Origin: Bacillota bacterium
GTDB taxonomy: Bacteria > Bacillota > Clostridia > Tissierellales > Peptoniphilaceae
Length of the DNA: 64,000 nt
Direction: 5' to 3'
NCBI GenBank assembly: GCA_023394045.1
Contig: JAEXBN010000043.1
Span: 1-64,000 of the forward strand
Positions 62,064-64,000 of the stretch are shown here, piece after piece. The translations under genes and the position numbers were made by a program. Within the stretch, counting starts at the first letter, position 1; every line of letters starts with the position of its first letter. Under the pieces are notes generated by a model. It worked only from the letters and a program-made list of their open reading frames with translations. It was not told the origin of the DNA and ran no database searches.

Positions 62064-62588
62064 TTACAGCTGGTATAAAGAAGCGTTGTCTTCCACCGAC
62101 TGACGAATCGCTGCGTCGACATCCACGCCTTTCGGTACGATCACATAAATATCCTTGGTGACTTTTTGAATTTGTCCTTTGAGCGCGTAGACTCCTCCAC
62201 AGACGAAATCAAGAATCTGACGTTTCTGCGCCACTTCCGGCATTTCCAGATTTAATACCACCGTGCGCGCCTGAGAGATGCTGTCCAGCACTTTCTGTCC
62301 ATCATTATATTCGATCGGCTCCTGGATGCTGATACGCATGCGGCTTGATCCTCCTACACTTCCCATATCCATCACATTGCTTCGCGATGTTGTATTGCGT
62401 TTCGGTTCCTCATACGAAGAGCTGTACTCTGTATTCGCGTATGAAGATGCCGTATTCGTGGTGGTTTCCGTTTCGCGAACAGGTTCATAGGACGGTGTAT
62501 CCGAATAATCATACTCTTCCGCATAATCATCGTCATCATATTGATCTTCAATGCCGATCATATTTTTCATTTTGTCCAGTAAGCCCAT
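62064..62588 (-). CDS. sepF: Cell division protein SepF
   Basis: A 174-aa FtsZ-binding protein of Gram-positive bacteria. The N-terminal amphipathic membrane-binding helix is MGLLDKMKNMIGI; an acidic then Ser/Thr/Tyr-rich disordered linker runs to about residue 80; the DUF552 core has VLDSISQARTVVLNLEMPE, QKRQILDFVCGGVYAL and VIVPKGVDVDAA. AAGGAGG precedes the ATG. It is bounded by its own terminator and probably by its own promoter. Confidence 0.95.
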   Translation of the reverse strand: MGLLDKMKNMIGIEDQYDDDDYAEEYDYSDTPSYEPVRETETTTNTASSYANTEYSSSYEEPKRNTTSRSNVMDMGSVGGSSRMRISIQEPIEYNDGQKVLDSISQARTVVLNLEMPEVAQKRQILDFVCGGVYALKGQIQKVTKDIYVIVPKGVDVDAAIRQSVEDNASLYQL

Positions 62589-62708
62589 AAAAGCCTCCTT
62601 ATTTTCATCGTTTCATCTACTGGAGCGTGCGAGCATTCTTTGTGAACGGTGCCTTTCCGATCCCACCTGCTCCCCTAAAGAAATCTGCCCATTGATTTCA
62701 TATGCCTT

Positions 62709-62714
62709 ATTATA
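62709..62714 (-). promoter_or_regulatory. Likely -10 element for sepF
   Basis: A perfect TATAAT on the minus strand in the 173-base gap between the HlyD-like gene and sepF, giving a leader of about 115 bases. The -35 is unclear (TTCGAA at 18 bases). Confidence 0.4.
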
Positions 62715-62761
62715 ACCGACTGCCTTTTGCTTTTCGAACAAAGTTCAAAGAAACGGATCAA

Positions 62762-63802
62762 TTATCGAAGCATTTGCCCATCCTTCCCCTCCGAAGCATC
62801 AAACAAAAGGTCATCAAAGGCATGAAGGGAAGGCGCCTCTCCCGTCGATGACTCGGCGGCGGTAATATAAATATGATCCGTTGTCTCAGAATCCGACAGA
62901 ATCTGTACCGGAACTTTATGCATCACTTGTTCTGCATCAATCACGTAACAAAAGGTCTCTTGTCCCTCTTCCTTTACCGCACTCAGAGGAACCGCATAGC
63001 AGGCACGCCGGTCTGATTCAATGTTTACCGCAGCAAAACGGATCGAGGCGATTTGTTGAAAGCCCTCTTGTAACGAAAAAATCAGCAGCTGATCCCCATG
63101 AGCATTTTTTCGCGTGAGATCCAGCGTTCCATGAAGAGGAATCTGGCCATCAATAGTTAAAGCGTATCTCTTCCCGGTCTGGAAAACCGCCGGATGGGTC
63201 GTATGTGGGACATCCACAGCGAGATAAAATTCCCGGTTATCAAAAAAGGTCAGCCCCTTGGAGGATCGTTCCGTCGAAACTTTGGGGGCGACATCACCAG
63301 GCGCCATGACATTCAGGCTTTCAGGAGTGAAAATTTCAGCATAAGGATCCGTCCCAATCTGAAGCATTCCTGAAAAAGGCATGAGCAGCTTTCCAGAGGA
63401 TCCCAGCTTTTTTTCATAGGCCGCGATTGCGGGATCGTTCTCCTGGTCTGCCAGCGAAGCAAGCTCCTCCTGGGTCTGACGATCGAAAGAGGCGATCGGC
63501 GTATCAATACGGTATCGTATGGATAAATCCAAATCCAGGGAAGAAAAATCCATATCGGATAAGGCGCGCGGGGAAAATTCCTGAAAGATGAACACGCCAT
63601 TCCCCTCTTGGGATAAGATGATCTCCTTCGATTGCTCCAGACGGATCGTGCGGGGGCGGAGACGTTGATAGAGCAGAAAAAAGATGAGGCAAAAAGCTGC
63701 TACGATGCCGATTCCGATCATCCAGAACCATCTTCGCGGGCGATGGGCTTTTGCGTGGGAAGCCAAATGAGAAGAAGCCGAGGAGCGACGAGGACTATTC
63801 AT
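62762..63802 (-). CDS. HlyD-like membrane-anchored periplasmic-adaptor-type protein
   Basis: A 346-aa protein: basic N-terminus rich in Ser, His and Arg, one membrane helix (about 27-47), then an extracytoplasmic region with HlyD-like barrel-sandwich features (LLMPFSGMLQIGTD, YALTIDGQIPLHGTLDLTR, a C-terminal FCYVIDAEQVMHKVPVQIL strand pair). No coiled-coil hairpin is evident. Similar proteins are encoded beside sepF and are called HlyD-family in Clostridia; no ABC transporter is adjacent, so an efflux role is uncertain. It overlaps plsY by 8 bases. Confidence 0.75.
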   Translation of the reverse strand: MNSPRRSSASSHLASHAKAHRPRRWFWMIGIGIVAAFCLIFFLLYQRLRPRTIRLEQSKEIILSQEGNGVFIFQEFSPRALSDMDFSSLDLDLSIRYRIDTPIASFDRQTQEELASLADQENDPAIAAYEKKLGSSGKLLMPFSGMLQIGTDPYAEIFTPESLNVMAPGDVAPKVSTERSSKGLTFFDNREFYLAVDVPHTTHPAVFQTGKRYALTIDGQIPLHGTLDLTRKNAHGDQLLIFSLQEGFQQIASIRFAAVNIESDRRACYAVPLSAVKEEGQETFCYVIDAEQVMHKVPVQILSDSETTDHIYITAAESSTGEAPSLHAFDDLLFDASEGKDGQMLR

Positions 63803-64000
63803 GGGCTCTCACCCCGATTTGATTCTCTGTGCCGTTCATCAGCCGCTTGAGGTTGGAACGATGTCTAAAGAGTGCCACCAGCACAGCAGAAACAAAGGCG
63901 CATTTGATCACCAGGTCCAATGGGAAAAAGATGGCATAGGCAGCTCCCATAATCGAAAGTGAAATCATGCTGCCCGCAGAGACATATTTGGTCTTCCATA
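63795..64000 (-). CDS. plsY: Glycerol-3-phosphate acyltransferase PlsY, C-terminal part
   Basis: Only the last 68 codons are in the window; the frame runs off the end at 64000. The visible part has KTKYVSAGSM, two hydrophobic segments and the family-typical HRSNLKRLMNGTENQIG near the end. PlsY transfers acyl from acyl phosphate to glycerol 3-phosphate, giving the substrate for PlsC at 46891-47532. Its TAG stop lies inside the start of the HlyD-like gene. Confidence 0.92.
   Translation of the reverse strand, partial: WKTKYVSAGSMISLSIMGAAYAIFFPLDLVIKCAFVSAVLVALFRHRSNLKRLMNGTENQIGVRAHE

Noticed and set aside
62735..62746. LexA-like CGAACAAAGTTC near the sepF promoter
   Set aside because: The half-sites are separated by three bases instead of four, so it does not match the SOS box.
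1..64000. CRISPR arrays, insertion sequences, prophage, toxin-antitoxin or biosynthetic clusters
   Set aside because: No regularly spaced repeats, transposase, phage structural gene or cluster enzymes were seen on either strand; the Xer gene looks like the chromosomal dimer-resolution type.

Overview
The window is a dense block of housekeeping genes from a Gram-positive bacterium, most probably an anaerobic member of the Clostridia/Tissierellia within the Bacillota. The evidence is conserved Firmicutes gene orders (nusA-ylxR-infB-rbfA-nrnA-truB-ribF-rpsO, and efp-nusB-xseA-xseB-ispA-argR-recN), an IspH-ribosomal protein S1 fusion typical of Clostridia, SepF, RNase Y, a YneA-type SOS division inhibitor with Gram-positive LexA boxes, ScpA/ScpB, and strong AGGAGG ribosome binding sites. 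Base composition is balanced, near half G+C by eye. No sporulation gene is visible. An arginine deiminase plus catabolic-type ornithine carbamoyltransferase pair suggests amino-acid fermentation. A non-sporing Peptoniphilaceae-like organism would fit, but that is inference.

Layout. 1-10358 (+): 3' end of nusA, then ylxR, infB, rbfA, nrnA, truB and ribF (translation initiation, ribosome maturation, nanoRNA turnover, tRNA pseudouridylation, flavin synthesis); rpsO with its own promoter, leader and terminator; a lipid/diacylglycerol kinase; pnp. 10476-16148 (+): ftsK, pgsA, recA and rny, ending in a strong terminator. 16299-17997 (+): a more A+T-rich cassette, DUF3137 protein plus LemA. 18012-22797 (-): zinc-ribbon membrane protein, YfhO-type membrane protein, glnS. 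22889-27966 (+): argS, arcA, argF/arcB and a CbiK-like chelatase. 27999-28078: a perfect palindrome and a bidirectional terminator. 28103-32950 (-): 99-aa protein, MoxR ATPase, DUF58 protein and membrane transglutaminase in one overlapping operon, divergent from a Xer recombinase (33023-34003, +). 34018-35642 (-): ThrE-type exporter split into two genes plus a small kinase-linker domain. 35811-35893 (-): tRNA-Leu(CAG). 36058-44562 (-): miaB-mutS-mutL-miaA-YnbB operon followed by an SOS-controlled yneA. 44735-58102 (-): an almost gapless 16-gene run from efp to ispH-rpsA. 58230-64000 (-): comM, then lspA-ung-rluD, sepF, a HlyD-like protein and the 3' end of plsY.

Gene cooperation. The window covers translation and RNA processing (NusA/NusB, IF2, RbfA, EF-P, S15, PNPase, RNase Y, NrnA), DNA repair (RecA, RecN, MutS/L, Ung, ExoVII), chromosome segregation and division (FtsK, ScpA/B, XerC/D, SepF, YneA), lipid and isoprenoid supply (PlsC, PlsY, PgsA, LspA, IspA, IspH) and arginine catabolism. 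Several promoters share an extended -10 (TGnTATAAT). No CRISPR array, prophage, insertion sequence, defence island or biosynthetic cluster is visible. The less ordinary items are the LemA/DUF3137 cassette, the twin LexA boxes at yneA, three TAGANCGATT repeats at the argF promoter, the CbiK-like gene beside the arginine genes, and a stand-alone FakA-type linker domain.
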